From assembly GCA_015680685.1 (NCBI GenBank), contig MNCI01000181.1:223507-287506 (forward strand): DNA of 64,000 bases. The letters are read 5' to 3'. The notes below the pieces were generated by a model. It was not told where the DNA came from. It worked only from the letters and a program-made list of their open reading frames with translations, and ran no database searches. Source of the stretch: Gnetum montanum (taxonomy: Eukaryota > Streptophyta > Gnetopsida > Gnetales > Gnetaceae). Positions 37,658 to 50,019 of the stretch are shown piece by piece (position 1 is the stretch's first letter; each line of letters starts with the position of its first letter). The position numbers and the translations under genes are program-made.

Positions 37658-38811
37658 TACCCTCATGACTGAATGAAAACTCATCCTCGAGTTTCTTACA
37701 AAAAATTGGAAAGGTATGGGATTATTGACTTGAATGATACTAATGGTGAATGTGGTGAGATGTGAATGAATCATCATTACAATACATGACAAAATTAGTG
37801 TTCATGACAACAAGAGTGAACACTATACACATTTGACATCTAGCCTTATTTGGCAACTAAGAGAGAAGAGAGAAGAGAGAGAGAAAGGAAGAAGTCTGTT
37901 GTTGCTGATGCTAGGATTGTGCTTTTCATTGTTCATTCATAATTGCATCATCAATCTTGTTCCTTGCATAACTGCTCCAGCACCAGTCCATTCCAAGTGT
38001 TCGCTCCAGATCCCATCCATTGTTGTATGATTGTCATTTGCACACATAACACAATCTTATATTAGCAAGGGTAAATGAATCAAAATGCAGTTGATACCTT
38101 GCCTTAGTGTAAGGTCCATTGGCTGAGTTGTGATATGGCTAATGCAAATCTGGAGATATAATACTGGTGACTACCTAAGGTGTAGGGGTTAAGAGAAAAT
38201 CAAAAAAATTGGACCATGACCCCCATGACTGAGACCGAACCTCCGGTAGCGAGAGAATGGAAAAAGATAAGGAATAAGAAAGATGGAGAAAAAGAAATGG
38301 CAACGCTGATAAATTGGATGTCAAAGATGGAGATGAACAAAATAAATGGTGATTGAAAAAATGTTTAAGGGAAAGAAATTAATAGATGCACCAAATAGGA
38401 ATGCCAGTGGGTCCTCCCCAAAGCAAGCTCATGCCCTTAATGCCCTAACAATCTCACATTCAAAGAGTCCGTAGGCCCTAGAAATTTCATTTGGAAGCAA
38501 AAGTTAAAGTCTTAACCACAAGAATTTACCAAAAAGAAAATAATGCATCAACCAAGATATGGACTATTGATACAACTGGCAATGAGATGCAAATGGGGAA
38601 AGAAGGATGGAAGAAGAGAATGGAATGGAGTCTCAAGAACAAGGTGGTGTACAGCCCCTTGTGTGTTAATGGTTAATGTGACTTAGTAGATATCATTCCA
38701 AATCTAGCCTCAAACAATCCACATCTAGTAAATTTGCATTAATACATTTGGCCAATCCATCCACATGAAGTAACAAAAATGCCTTCGCTAAAAAGTCACC
38801 ACCATTTTGAC
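37658..38811 (-). other. E4 3' region, left of E5
   Basis: Next to the LTR is the plus-strand priming motif (minus strand AGTCATGAGGGTA). No protein is recognised. It aligns with E6 57254-58370. Confidence 0.7.
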
Positions 38812-38828
38812 TAATGAGATGCAAGATC

Positions 38829-38933
38829 GCATGGGCAGCGATATTGCGTATGCGATATCGCAGCTATTGTGATATCGCATCCCATGTGATATCGTGTACG
38901 CGATATCGCGATGCGCCATCATATCTATAAATA
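38829..38933 (+). promoter_or_regulatory. E5 LTR promoter: GATATCGC palindrome cluster and TATA box
   Basis: GCGATATTGCG, GCGATATCGCAG, GTGATATCGCAT and CGATATCGCG occur within about 80 bp, ending some 13 bp before CTATAAATA (38925-38933). The same arrangement is present in the 3' LTR (47836-47916). Confidence 0.6.
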
Positions 38934-39196
38934 AGAGACGGCTCTCCCTTGTTTCCTCATCCTAGGCTAAACAGTAGGGAAACTCTGGCAGATTGATCAC
39001 TCCAGAGATAGAATATTTTCCATGTGCCTGTAGTAGGAGTCCTAAAGTGAACGGATCTTTATTCGAGCAACATTGTACTTGAACACAAGTTGTGTATGGA
39101 AATAAAGATGAACTTCCTAGATAAACCTTGCAATGCATGGAATAGGATTTATTTATTGTTATTTATTGCTTTCTCTCTCACACTTATCTCCTAATA

Positions 39197-39370
39197 ATGT
39201 GGAATGAGTATGACTTAATTATGAGCATTTAAGGATGTGTACAAATAATCAAGGAACGGATGCTCATCGCACTTAGGTTAGAAATGTGAAATCAGTACTA
39301 CTTGATTACTAGCATTTAAGGATGTGTACGGATAATCAAGGAATTGGTTGCTCATTGCACCTAGGCTAGA
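39197..39370 (+). repeat. 87 bp tandem duplication in the E5 LTR
   Basis: AGCATTTAAGGATGTGTAC occurs at 39224 and 39311 with matching flanks. It is also duplicated in the 3' LTR (about 48180-48355) and in the E7 LTR. Confidence 0.8.
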
Positions 39371-39811
39371 TTAGATTCTCTCAACCCTTTCCTCCTAGTT
39401 AAGTGCCTCAGTACGACCACTTCGAGCACATGCGTTACGCGTGGTGATCCCAGCAACGATTAGCGTTTGGCAGCCACGGTTGCATCGGTTCAAGGTGTGT
39501 ACGGTAAGTGGGAATGGATGCTAATGCTAGGTAATTTAGACTTAGTTCATTAGTTAGAATTAGTAATTAGTTTCTCAACCCTTCACCTCAATAGCATAGG
39601 AGATAAAACATAAAAACTATAAAAATCATATACCTCGAATTTACTTAACCATACACCGTGACAACTACAAGTAAGTCTGGGAAGACAACGAATAATTAAC
39701 CCTAAGTGTTCCATGGGGCATGTAGGCACTTAGTCTGTGGAGTTCGACCAGATCGTGTGTGCTACGCTCATTTCGTATGGTTGAGTGTAGGGGTACCTTG
39801 CCACTCATCAT

Positions 39812-39829
39812 TGGCACCGTTGTCGAGGA
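39812..39829 (+). other. E5 primer-binding site
   Basis: TGGCACCGTTGTCGAGGA, one base after the LTR; tRNA-Asp type. Confidence 0.85.
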
Positions 39830-39951
39830 CTAAGTGTTTGTTCACTAAATAGAACATAGGATATCACTCACATCATTGGGAGCCTAAACAAACCTTCAGG
39901 TTAATTAAGAAAAAAATTATATAACGGTAAATAGCACACTGATAAATAACA

Positions 39952-42330
39952 ATGTCTTCTTCTCATAAGAGCAACTCACCACCTAGGGATAATATAAAGA
40001 ACAATCAGAAATCAAAAACACATAACCTAAATCAGCCAGTTCCTCTACAATATAAGGTGGAATATACTCATTGGGATGATTATATTCCCAATTTTACTTT
40101 TATCTTCCATCAAGATGAACAAATGCGCTGGAGAGACTTGCATGGTAACATAGTGTTACCTCCGAATCGAGCAATCCCAAACATGCTTCTCCGTGCTTTG
40201 GCACATATCGGCATGACAAAATGTTATGCTGAATACATTATGGGTGATTTTCACATGAGGGATTACCATCCCATAGCTTTACAACATATGAGGGACTTAA
40301 GGCAGGAAAGCCAACATACACTATTGAAGGGCAAAGGTTTGCACGTCCTTAGCGAAATAGGAGATGAGGAACCCCTTATAACGGGTTCTTTAGCAAATGA
40401 TGTTTCCCCTCATAACAATGGTGAGGAGGTTGGGTATCAGGACCTACGATCAACGATACATAACACTGGTTTTGATCCCCATGAACACCAACTATTCACA
40501 GAGGGAACAATAACTCATAATAAGGATGGACACTTAGATCGTCATCACGATCGGGGCCGAAGCAACAGAAGAGAAGGCAAGAAACATCGTCATGGCGATG
40601 GTTCCCCTTCTGCTTCCCCTTTTTCACATCACTCACCCTCTCCTTCCACATTTGGGCACAGCCACCATGAACTTAACGGTGAGGATAGAGGTAAGAAAAA
40701 TGAGAGACCTTGACAAGAAAGTCAAGAGAGAGGACAAGGGCATGAACGAAGGGAAAGTAGGGAACAACAAAGACATCATAGGCATCATGAAAGAGACGAT
40801 CATGATGAACCCCTACTTGCAACCTGAAGTATGCTCGATATAACAGAGGCTGTTAGAATTCCCACAAGGCATTTAAAAGATAGTCAGATCAAACACTTAG
40901 ACATGAACAACATCCCACGATTTGAAGGGGGATACAATGCTAATCCGCAGCATCATTTATAGGCATTCCACGATGCCTGCACCTTGCAGAACATAAAGAA
41001 CGAGTGGCAGAAAATTAAGTTGTTTCCCAAGACACTCACCAAGGAAGCAGAGAATTGGTACCGGTCCTTGGAACTGAAAACCATTAGGAGGTGGAGTACA
41101 ATGCTAGAACTCTTCAACGATAAGTATCAAACATACTCTTGGGTGTCTAATTTAAGTAAGCAGATCCAAGGATGGAAGCAAGGTAATCATGAACCCTTGG
41201 ATGCTGCCATGGCCTGCTACTACACATTGTTGCATCATTGCCCAGGCCATGGATAGGCTCAGCAGGATCAACTCTGCCACATCGTAGATGGGCTAAGGCA
41301 TGAAACTAGAAGAACCCTTGGGACTTATGGCCAAGGGAGACTATCAGAACTTAGAGCCCATGAAGTTCATCGCTTGTTGGAACAAGTAGCAAAAGAATAA
41401 GGTGAACTACGAAAAAGAGAGTGTGTAGAAGAATACAAGTATGATCCTTGCCTTCGAAAGAAGGGAGTGAAATTTTGTGATGAAGAGGATGAGTCACCAC
41501 TCAAAGAGTTGGTGAACAGAAAAACCTTGCTGATCCAAAAATTAACAATAGAAGTATTAGCTAAGATGGATCGATTGTGGGATTCCTTAGACTCCAAACT
41601 TGAAACTGTCCTAAAAATTATAGAAGAGTCTAATGAGGAACAAGGTAGTGACAAGGACAAGACAAATCGGAGAAATTCAGGCCCTATACATAACAAGGGT
41701 AAAGGGAAAATTATTATCTCCGATGAAGTTGTGGATTTAGACACAGATGATCACAGAGAATGTGAGATCTGCTACTATGACCATCCTAAGGGATGTTGTC
41801 CAATCATCTCACATCTACAAGAGTTTGGGGTGTATGCACTTAACCCGAGACTCAAAAAACTGCAGACACCTCGTAGGTTACCTTATTCCCAAGGTAACCC
41901 AGGATAGTTCCACCAACCCTTAACATATTATCCAAGTCGAACTCCACCACAACCCATCGGACAACATTTGCAGTGGCAATACCCACAGTCATGGGGGATG
42001 CCACTACCGAAACAATAGTACCCTTGCTGGCAGCCAATTCCTCCAAGTGACCCTATGGGTTATACAATCCCACAACATCACTACCCAGTTCAGGAATATC
42101 ACTAGACTTCCCCTCCAGGAAGGAACACCCCACATAAATACCATCCTCCAAATCCATCCGTACCTCTCACACTAGTAGCTCCACGACCAACTGCCCCAAA
42201 GACGCCAAGGATATTTCCCACACAACCGCAACAACCAAATGTCACGAGGGCTTCCATCCTTAATTCTCAATTGGTCCTAACATTTTTACACCGAAACGAC
42301 CTTTCTTTAGAGTCAACAATCCAACTAAGC
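39952..42330 (+). pseudogene. E5 gag (frameshifted)
   Basis: The ATG at 39952 (MSSSHKSNSPPRDN) opens a 253-codon frame with DYIPNFTFIFHQDEQMRW and LAHIGMTKCYAEYIMGDFHM. It stops at 40711 after a frameshift and goes on in another frame: IPRFEGGYNANPQHH (about 40913-40960), LFPKTLTKEAENWYRSLE (capsid core, 41023-41076), QIQGWKQGNHEPLDAAM. After stops at 41254 and 41398 it reads to 41907, with the knuckle-like CEICYYDHPKGCC (about 41766-41804). A Pro/Gln-rich tail with several stops leads to protease. Gag would build the particle; this copy cannot make it whole. Confidence 0.85.
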
Positions 42331-42416
42331 CCTCACCCTCACAAGTAGTTGAACACCTAAACACCGTCGTACCAAATAAGGTTTCGGGATCCCCTTCAAA
42401 CAAGAAATCGCGCCCA

Positions 42417-42987
42417 ATGCATACGGTTATGTTAACGCAAACCGTAACTGACTGGATCAAGGTCAACCACCTTCCCAAGAAATTATCTGATCTTGGGGTC
42501 TCCCTAGTTTATCTCCGAGTCACTGGGAATGAACCCCATAAGGCTCTCCTCGACTCAGGTTCTGGAGTCAACTTAATCTCACAAGAACTGTATAAAACCT
42601 GGAACCTGCCTCCACTTAGGAAGAGCAATATTCACTTAGAGCTAGCTGACCATTCCATCACTATTTCTTTGGGATAGGTTGAGGACATTGTTACCACTGT
42701 GGGTGGTTGGTCATATCCAGCTGATTTCCTAGTGATCCAAATAAACAATGACAAAGGGGATTTCCCAATTATAATGGGAACGGCATGGTTTAGTACAATC
42801 AATGCATGCCTAGGAATCCACAATATTTCCCTAGAAATATCCAAGAAAAATACTTTTGGAAAAATTGAGAGGAAGAGAGTTCCATGCATCGCATATAGTT
42901 GCCTACATGCAATCGGTGTGCACAAGATATTGACATACAAAAGTGCCTATATGCAGCAGCCACACAACAAGAAAACACCTAATGGCT
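42417..42987 (+). pseudogene. E5 protease
   Basis: The aspartic protease shows KALLDSGSGVNLISQELY with an intact DSG triplet (42552-42560), then HLELADHSITISLG, a TAG at 42675, VEDIVTTVGGWSYPADFLVIQI and GDFPIIMGTAWFSTI, the flap and GRPFL-like end typical of Athila proteases. The single stop at 42675 splits it. Confidence 0.83.
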
Positions 42988-42988
42988 G

Positions 42989-44160
42989 ATGGCTAACCAA
43001 GAGAGCAATTCAATAACATGCATGGAACTGACTGAGGGGATAACTAGTACTTACGTTGAAGGCATGGATGCACTTGAGCAGGTCCGTGGCCAACTTCCAG
43101 CCCTTAACCTTGAAAACATTAATTGGGGGAAGTTGGAGATTCCTGAGAAGTTTAAACAAGAGCCCCTAGATTTAAAACCATTGCCCACCGGTTTGGAATA
43201 CATGACCCTTAAAAACGGAAAATCGGTAATCATCAATGCAAAGCTCGCACCCAAGCAAAAAGAAAGTTTGCTGAAGGTAATAAATAAGTGGTCAACAGCC
43301 TTTGCATGGTCATACCCTAAACTAACTAGAATAGACCCTAGTATATGCCAGCATAGGATTTACACGGACCCCTCCATGAAGCCTCGCAAACAACCGCAGA
43401 GGCGATTGAACCCGAAGTTAAAACAAATAGTAAAAGAGGAGATAAAGCAACTTCTCAAGGCTGGGTTCATTTACCCCATTGTTGATAGCAAATTGGTTAG
43501 CCATCTTGTAATCGTACCAAAAAAAGGAGATAAATGGAGGGTATGTATAGACTTTAGGCTATTGAATATGGCAACAGTCAAAGATCACTTCCCATTGCCA
43601 TTTTTTGACCAAGTCTTAGACACTATAGTAGGGCATCGCTATTACAGTTTCCTAGATGGGTATAGTGGATACAACCAAATACGAATCATACCAGAAGACC
43701 AAGCCAAAACAACGTTCACCAGTCCTTGGGGAACGTTTTCATACAAACAAATGCCTTTTGGCTTGTGCAATGCCCCTACCACATTCCAACGATTAGTTCT
43801 GAGCATATTTCAATAGCAAATAGGTAATGGAGTAGAATTCTTCATGGACAACTTCTCCACTTATGGGATGAGCTTTGATCAAGCCCTCGACCGGTTGGAG
43901 CAAGTATTCGAATGATGTGTTGAAATCAACCTAAAGCTCAACTGGCAGAAGAGCCATTTGATGGTTCAAGAGGGCATCGTACTGGGGCATAAAATTTCAC
44001 AATTAGGAATTGAGGTGGATCCAGAAAAAATTAAAGTCATCCAAGGAATTACCCGACAACCAGAAACTGTCAAAGAAATCAAGTCATTCCTTGGACACAT
44101 TAGCTACTACATGAGATTTATCAAGAACTTCTCCAAAATTGCCAAGCCGCTGGTGGAATT
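42989..44160 (+). pseudogene. E5 reverse transcriptase (stop and altered active site)
   Basis: An open frame of 275 codons (42989-43816) covers the linker and most RT blocks: RRLNPKLKQIVKEEIKQLLK, FIYPIVDS, VCIDFRLLNMATVKD, HFPLPFFDQVLDTIVGH, FLDGYSGYNQIRI and MPFGLCNAPTTFQRL. A TAG at 43814 stands where E4 has Gln. The catalytic motif reads FMDN (43841-43852) instead of the FMDD of E4, so the second Asp is Asn. The thumb part continues as LGHKISQLGIEVDPEK to about 44160. Confidence 0.9.
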
Positions 44161-44790
44161 AACGAAAAAGATGCACCATTTGAATGGACCAAGGAATGTG
44201 AACGGGCATTCCAAACTCTCAAACAGAGGCTTGTGGAAACTCCCATTCTACAAGCCCTTGATTGGTCTAGGCCATTCCATATCATGACCGACGTATCTAA
44301 TTATGCCTTAGGAGCCATACTGACACAATTAGATGAACAAAAACAACCTTATTACATCCACTGTGCCAGTAAGAGTATCACCAATGCATAACTCAACTAC
44401 ACGACTAGGGAAAAGGAATTAATAGTTGTAGTGTTTGCATTGGACAAATTTAGGCACTATGTATTAAGCTACAAAGTACACATCCATACGGATCATAATG
44501 TAATTAGGTTCCTTATGAACAAGCCAACAGTTAGCCCATGTATCATACGTTGGTTGGTAATTCTTCAAGAGTTCGATTTAACAATAGTAGACCGCAAAGG
44601 CACTGAGAATGTAGTCGCAGATCACCTATCTCGGTTGCATTGGGACAGCAAAGAGGATGAATATGCTGTATCTGACCATTTTCCAGATGAAACCCTCTTT
44701 GCCGGTGTAGTAAATGATCAACCCATGGAAATAAATTGGTATAGTAGCATTCTTACTTATCTCGCTTCCCAACAAATACCACAGGGATTG
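44161..44790 (+). pseudogene. E5 RNase H
   Basis: After a frameshift near 44210 the domain reads MTDVSNYALGAIL (about 44284-44322), a TAA at 44388, then LDKFRHYVLSYKVHIHTDHN and DRKGTENVVADHLSRLHW. The DHN and ADHLS motifs are standard for gypsy RNase H. From 44431 the frame stays open into integrase. Confidence 0.82.
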
Positions 44791-46110
44791 GACTTTAGGA
44801 AGAAACAAAAATTTCTTCACAAAACCAAGTACTTCATGGAAATCAAGGGACAACTTTATAAAGTCTATCCTAACGGCTTGGTTCGATGGTGTGTGCCTGA
44901 TCAGGATCAATTAAAAGTTCTCCTGGATGCTCATGAGGGCCCCTATGGGGGTCATTATGCTAGGAGACGAATGGCTACCAAGGTCCTGCTTGCAAGATAT
45001 TATTAGCCAACACTATTTCGGGATGCCCATCATTTCACCCAATCCTGTGAACGTTGCCAACGTGATGGTGGAATAACTGCTAGAATGGAGGGTCCGCAAC
45101 AATGGATTCAACCTTTGGAACCCTTTGATATCTGGGGAATATATTTTATGGGGCCTATTACACCAATGTCCAACGGAAAGGCATATATCATCGTTGCTGT
45201 TGATTACTTAATCAAATGGGCTGAATCGGCCGCAGTAACAGACTGCACATCATCTACGGCTGCACGATTTGTACAACAACAAATCGTAAATAGGTTTGGT
45301 GTGCCACGTGAACTCATCTTTGATAATGGAACATATTTTACGGGTGCAACCTTTCGCAAATTGATGCAATGCTTAGGGGTTGAGCATAAATTGACCACAC
45401 CTTACCACCCCCAAGCTAATGGCCAAGCCAAGGTTACTAACCGGGAGATTACCAGAATATTAACGAGAACGATTAGCAAATTTAGGCAAGATTGGAGCAC
45501 AAAACTGAATGATGCTCTCTAGGCATACCGCTCCACTTGGAAGCTCCCTATAGGCTATTCTCCCTATTAGTTAGTGTATGGGAAACTACCAAAGCTCCCC
45601 ATACAGAATGAGCTCTGTACACTATCCATGGCTTGCGACCTTCACCTAGACCTCATCTTAGCACAAAAACAACAGTTGGCAACTCTGAACATGCTAGATG
45701 AGAATAGATTGGTTGCACTATCATCAAATGAGTTGCACAAAGCACACAGTAAACAACGTCATGAATTAAGAATTTGAAGGTTTAGGTACCAACCAAGAGA
45801 CAAGGTCCTTTACTGGAACCCCACGCATGTACCTCAGCGTACAAAATTTCAAACATTGTGGGAAGGATCCTATATTATTCATACAACCTTCCCCTCTAGA
45901 GCCATGATGATATACAAGCCTGATAGCCTGGATAAAAGATTATTGGTTAATGTACAACAAATAAAACCTTTTCGTGAACCGCAACGGCTAGTACAAATTA
46001 CACCTCCACTAGCAGGCAACCTCGCTCTCTATTTTGGATCTCTTCCTTGCAATTCAGTCATGGGGGAGATGGCCACCTATGCTAACCATTTGGGGCCCTT
46101 AGTTCTTTTT
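44791..46110 (+). pseudogene. E5 integrase (active-site Glu replaced)
   Basis: The zinc-binding part shows DAHEGPYGGHYARRRM (about 44923-44970) and CERCQRDGG (about 45048-45075), with a TAG at 45004 between. The core has FDIWGIYFMGPITP (the first Asp appears as Tyr: WGIYF) and ELIFDNGTYF (second Asp kept). In PQANGQAKVTNREI the Glu is Lys (AAG, 45430-45432). After a stop at 45520 the frame continues with YRSTWKLPIGYS and YGKLPKLPIQ to 45777, then GSYIIHTTFPSRAM to about 46110. It is clearly inactive. Confidence 0.87.
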
Positions 46111-47811
46111 AAGTTTTTGTCTTACACATTTTTGTTTTACACGTTTTTTTCTTACACGTTTTTGTTTTACAATTTCTTCAACGTTTCTTGTTTTTTTTTT
46201 TTACAACATCGTTATACTTTTTCATTTTTTGTGTGCACATGTGATCCACCCTGTAAGTTTGTCACCCAATAAGTGTTCTTCGTGATGGTATGAACTATTT
46301 TCATGTTGATTGCTAATGTTTGGTTTTACCTTTAAGTCACGATGTTGATACTAAGGTTTGTTTCTTTTGATATGGCAGGCAATGAGTTCACCTCATCCAT
46401 CCATCCACCAGTTTCTATGGTCTCTCTTGGCTTGGAAATGTACAGTCCCCTTCATCATAAGAACTTTAACGAATCGGTGACTGGGCACTTCTCAAACTAA
46501 GGAAGGACTCAAGGTTTGAAAAGGGTGTGACTTCAAGGGAACTTGATGCTTTTGTGTTGGCCATTCTCTTGGGTGCTTGGATGTTTTCTTCTTGAGTTTT
46601 CTTGCTACTTCGATGTTACCCAATTATCATGAAGCTGAGCAAATAAAAATAAGAAGTCTTTGCATGGTGTGGTTCTCACGCATAAAAACACAAAACACAA
46701 AACAAAAAAAAAGAAGAGAAAAAAAATAACAAAGTGAAAAAAGTGAGAATTCAAAGCACACCCCTTAGACAAAATAATTCCTTAGGCTACAAGCACTGGT
46801 TATGGAACCAAAAATGTTCCCTCTAACTAAGGCCCTTCTCACTTCCCATTCTCTCCTTGTTTCTTCGGAATGGTGATGACTCTTGGAGAAGGTATTCTTG
46901 NNNNNNNNNNNNNNNNNNNNNNNNNNNNNNNNNNNNNNNNNNNNNNNNNNNNNNNNNNNNNNNNNNNNNNNNNNNNNNNNNNNCAAATGACATTCCCAGA
47001 GCCTACGGACTCTTTGAATGTGGGTTTGTTAGGGCATTAAGGGCATGAGCTTGCTTTGGGGAGGATCCACTAACATTCCTATTTGGGGCATTAGTTAAAT
47101 TCTTTCCCTTAACATTTTGTAATTAATTTTATTTTGTTCATTTCCATCTTGAAATCCATTTCATCCATTCCATAGTTGTTCCTTTTTATCTATCTTTCTT
47201 ACTCCTTTTCTTTCTCCATTCTAACGCTACCGAAGGTTCACGATTAGTCATGGGGGTACGGGACCCGATTTTTTTTATTTTCTCCTAGCCCCGATTTTTT
47301 GAATTTTTTCCTAACCCCTACACCTTTGGTAGTCATCATTAATACATCCCTAGATTTGTAATTAGCCATACCACAACCTAGCCAATGGACCTACACCGAA
47401 GCAAGGTATTAATTACATGATGATTCATTTACCCTTGCTAATATATGGTTGTGTTGTGTGTGCAGATGGCGATCATGCAATAATGGACCGGATCTGGAGC
47501 AAACACTTGGAATGGAGCAGTGCTAGAAGCAGCCATGTAAGGAGCAAGATCGATGGTGTGCTTACGGATGGACAACGAAAGGTGCAATCTTGGCATTGGC
47601 AGTAGCAACACTTCTTTCTCTCTTCTCTCTTAGCTACCAAATGAGGCCTACTGTCAATGTAATAAGGTGTTCACCCTTATTGTCATGAACACCAGTTTTG
47701 TCAAGTCTTGTAATGATGATATGTTCACTTGTCATCCCATTAGTTCCATTCACCTATATAATCCCATACTTGCCCAATATTTTGTAAGGAACTAGAGGAT
47801 GAGTTTTCATT
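46111..47811 (+). other. E5 3' region without a gene
   Basis: It contains repeated TTTTGTTTTACACG-like T-rich segments (46110-46220), an A-rich stretch (46680-46740), the assembly gap, and a second AGTCATGGGGG motif at 47246-47257. No protein is recognised. Confidence 0.65.
46901..46983. other. Assembly gap (83 N)
   Basis: The bases are undetermined. Alignment of both sides to E6 and E4 suggests that about 280-310 bp belong here. Confidence 0.95.
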
Positions 47812-47825
47812 TAGTCATGGGGGTA
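47812..47825 (+). other. E5 plus-strand priming motif (polypurine tract)
   Basis: TAGTCATGGGGGTA touches the 3' LTR. The same motif, in some copies with one base changed or missing, touches the 3' LTR in E3, E4 and E6, so it is the likely priming site although it is not purely purine. Confidence 0.65.
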
Positions 47826-48793
47826 TGATGAGACGCGATATCGCGGTCATCGTGATATCGCATCCCATGCGATATCACGTACACGATATCGCAGTGCGCT
47901 GTCATATCTATAAATAAGAGGTGGCTCTCCCCTCTTTCCTCATCCTAGGCTAAATAGTAGGGAAACTCTGGCAGATTGATCACTTCAGAGATAGAATATA
48001 TTCCATGTGCCCATAGTAGGAGTCCTAAAGTGAACGGATCTTTGTTCGAGCAACATTGTACCTGAACACAAGTTGTGTACAACAATAAAGACGAACTTCC
48101 TGGATAAACCTTATAGTGCGTGGAATAGGATTTATTTATTGTTATTTATTGCTTTCTCTCTCACCCTTATCTCCTAGTAATGCGAAATGAGTACGACTTG
48201 ATTACGAGCATTTAAGGATGTATACGGATAATCAAGGAATGGATGCTCATCGCACTTAGGCTAGAAATGCAGAATGAGTATGACTTGATTACGAGCATTT
48301 AAGGATGTGTATGGATAATCAAGGAATCGGCTGCTCATCGCACCTAGGCTAGATTAGATTCTCTCAACCCTTTCCTCCTAGTTAAGTGCCTCAGTATGAC
48401 CACTTCAAGCACATGCGTTACGCGTGGTGATCCCAGCAATGATAGGCGTTTGGTAGCCATGGTTGCATCGGTTCAGGGTGTGTACGGTAAGTGGGAATAG
48501 ATGCTGACACTAGGTAATTTAGACTTAGTTCATTAGTTAGAATTAGTAATTAGTTTCTCAACCCTTCACCTCAATAGCATAGGAGATAAAACATAAAAAC
48601 TATAAAAATCGTATACCTCGGACTTACTTAACCATACATCGTGACAACTACAAGTAAGTCTAGGAAGAAAATGAATAATTAACCCTAAGTGTTCCATGGG
48701 GTGTGTAGGCACTTAGTCTATGCAGTTTGACTGGATAGCGCATGCTACGCTCGTTTCGTATGGTTGAGTGTAGGGGTACCTCACTACTCATCA
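47826..48793 (+). repeat. E5 3' LTR
   Basis: It matches 38812-39810; start TGATGAGACG, end CTACTCATCA; TATA at 47908-47916; AATAAA at 48084-48089. Confidence 0.9.
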
Positions 48794-49506
48794 CTGACGA
48801 AACGAGAAAGGGAAAAGTAAGAAGCGAGAAAGGGCCTTAGTTAGAGGGAACATGTTTGTTTAGTTCTATAACCAGTGCTTGTAGCCTAGATGATTATTTC
48901 ATCTAAGGGGTCTACTTTGAATTCTCACGTTTTTTTTGTGAGAACCACACCATGCAAAGACTTATTATTTTTATTGGCTCAGCTTCCCAATAATGGAGCA
49001 ATCATTAGAATGGTAGGGAAAACTTAAGAAGAAAACATCCAAGCACCCAAGAGGATGACCAGCATAAATGCATCAAGTTCCCTTGAAGTCACACCCTTTT
49101 CTGTCCTTGAGTCCTTCCTTAGTTTGAGAAATATCCAGTCACCAATTCGTTGATAGTTCTTATTATTTAAGTAAAGGGACTGTATAGTTCCAAACCAAGA
49201 GAGACCATAGAAAATTATGGATGCATGGATGATGTGGACTCATTGCCTGTTATATCAAAAGAACCATACCTTAGTATCAACATCATAACTTAAAAGTAAA
49301 AGCCAAGCATTAGCAATCAATGGAATACAGTTCATACCATCTTTAGGAGCACTTATTAGGTGACGAATCAAACAAAATAAACAAACACACAAACAAATGA
49401 AGGAGTATAAATGATGTTGCAAAAAAAAACAAGAAAAATTAAAAAAATTTGTGAAACAAAAATGTGTAAAACAAAAACTTAAAAAGGAACTGAGGGCCTT
49501 GATTGA
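48794..49506 (-). other. E4 3' region, right of E5
   Basis: This continues the E4 sequence after the duplication CTGAC. It aligns with E6 58370-59279 (for example AGAAAGGGCCTTAGTTAGAGG). No protein. Confidence 0.7.
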
Positions 49507-50019
49507 TCAGTATAGGTGGCCATCTCCCCCATGATTGAGTTGAAAGGAGGAGATCCGAAATAATGAGCAAGGTTGACCTCTCTCAGAGGTATTATGTGCA
49601 CCGGCTATTTTAAGTTCATGGAAGGGTTTGGTTTGTTGCACATTAACCAATAATCTCTTATAAAGGCTTTTAGGTCTATATATGGTCATGGCCCCTGAGG
49701 GAAAGGTTGTATGAATAATGTAAGGCCCTTTCCACAATGTTTGAAATTTTGTGCACTATTGCACATGTGTGGGGTTCTAGTAGAGGACCTTATCTCCCAG
49801 TTGATACTTAACCTTCTAAATTCTCAAGTCATGATGTTGCTTGTTATGTGCCTTGTGCAACTCATTTGATGATAGGGCAACCAATCAATTTTCGTCTAGC
49901 AATTTTAGAGTTGCCAATCTTTTTTTTGTGCTAGATCGAGGTCAAGGTGGAGGTCACATGCCATGGATAGTGTACAAAGCTCAGTTTGAATTGGAAGCTC
50001 CTAAAGTATAGCTCCTGTG
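49507..50019 (-). pseudogene. E4 integrase remnant with large internal deletion
   Basis: The C-terminal part (49507-49737, GPYIIHTTFPSGAM) and the LDLDL-like region before it are present. The catalytic core and zinc-binding part are missing. At about 50000-50005 the RNase H end (SILTYLLSQQTPQELYFR) is joined directly to sequence matching E5 at about 45600. Compared with E5 some 790 bp (about 44806-45598) are absent. Confidence 0.8.

Larger units (their letters stand above)
38812..39810 (+). repeat. E5 5' LTR
   Basis: It starts TAATGAGATG (the 3' LTR has TGATGAGACG) and ends CACTCATCA. It contains the palindrome cluster, a TATA box, an AATAAA at about 39101, and an 87 bp tandem duplication (about 39197-39370). 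Confidence 0.88.
38812..48793 (+). mobile_element. E5: near-complete Athila-related gypsy element nested in E4
   Basis: LTRs at 38812-39810 and 47826-48793 are flanked by TTGAC and CTGAC, a duplication with one change. PBS, gag, protease, RT, RNase H, integrase and a 1.7 kb 3' region follow in order. It keeps the longest open frames of the superfamily here, but RT has a stop and an active-site change and integrase has lost its Glu. An assembly gap lies at 46901-46983. Confidence 0.92.
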
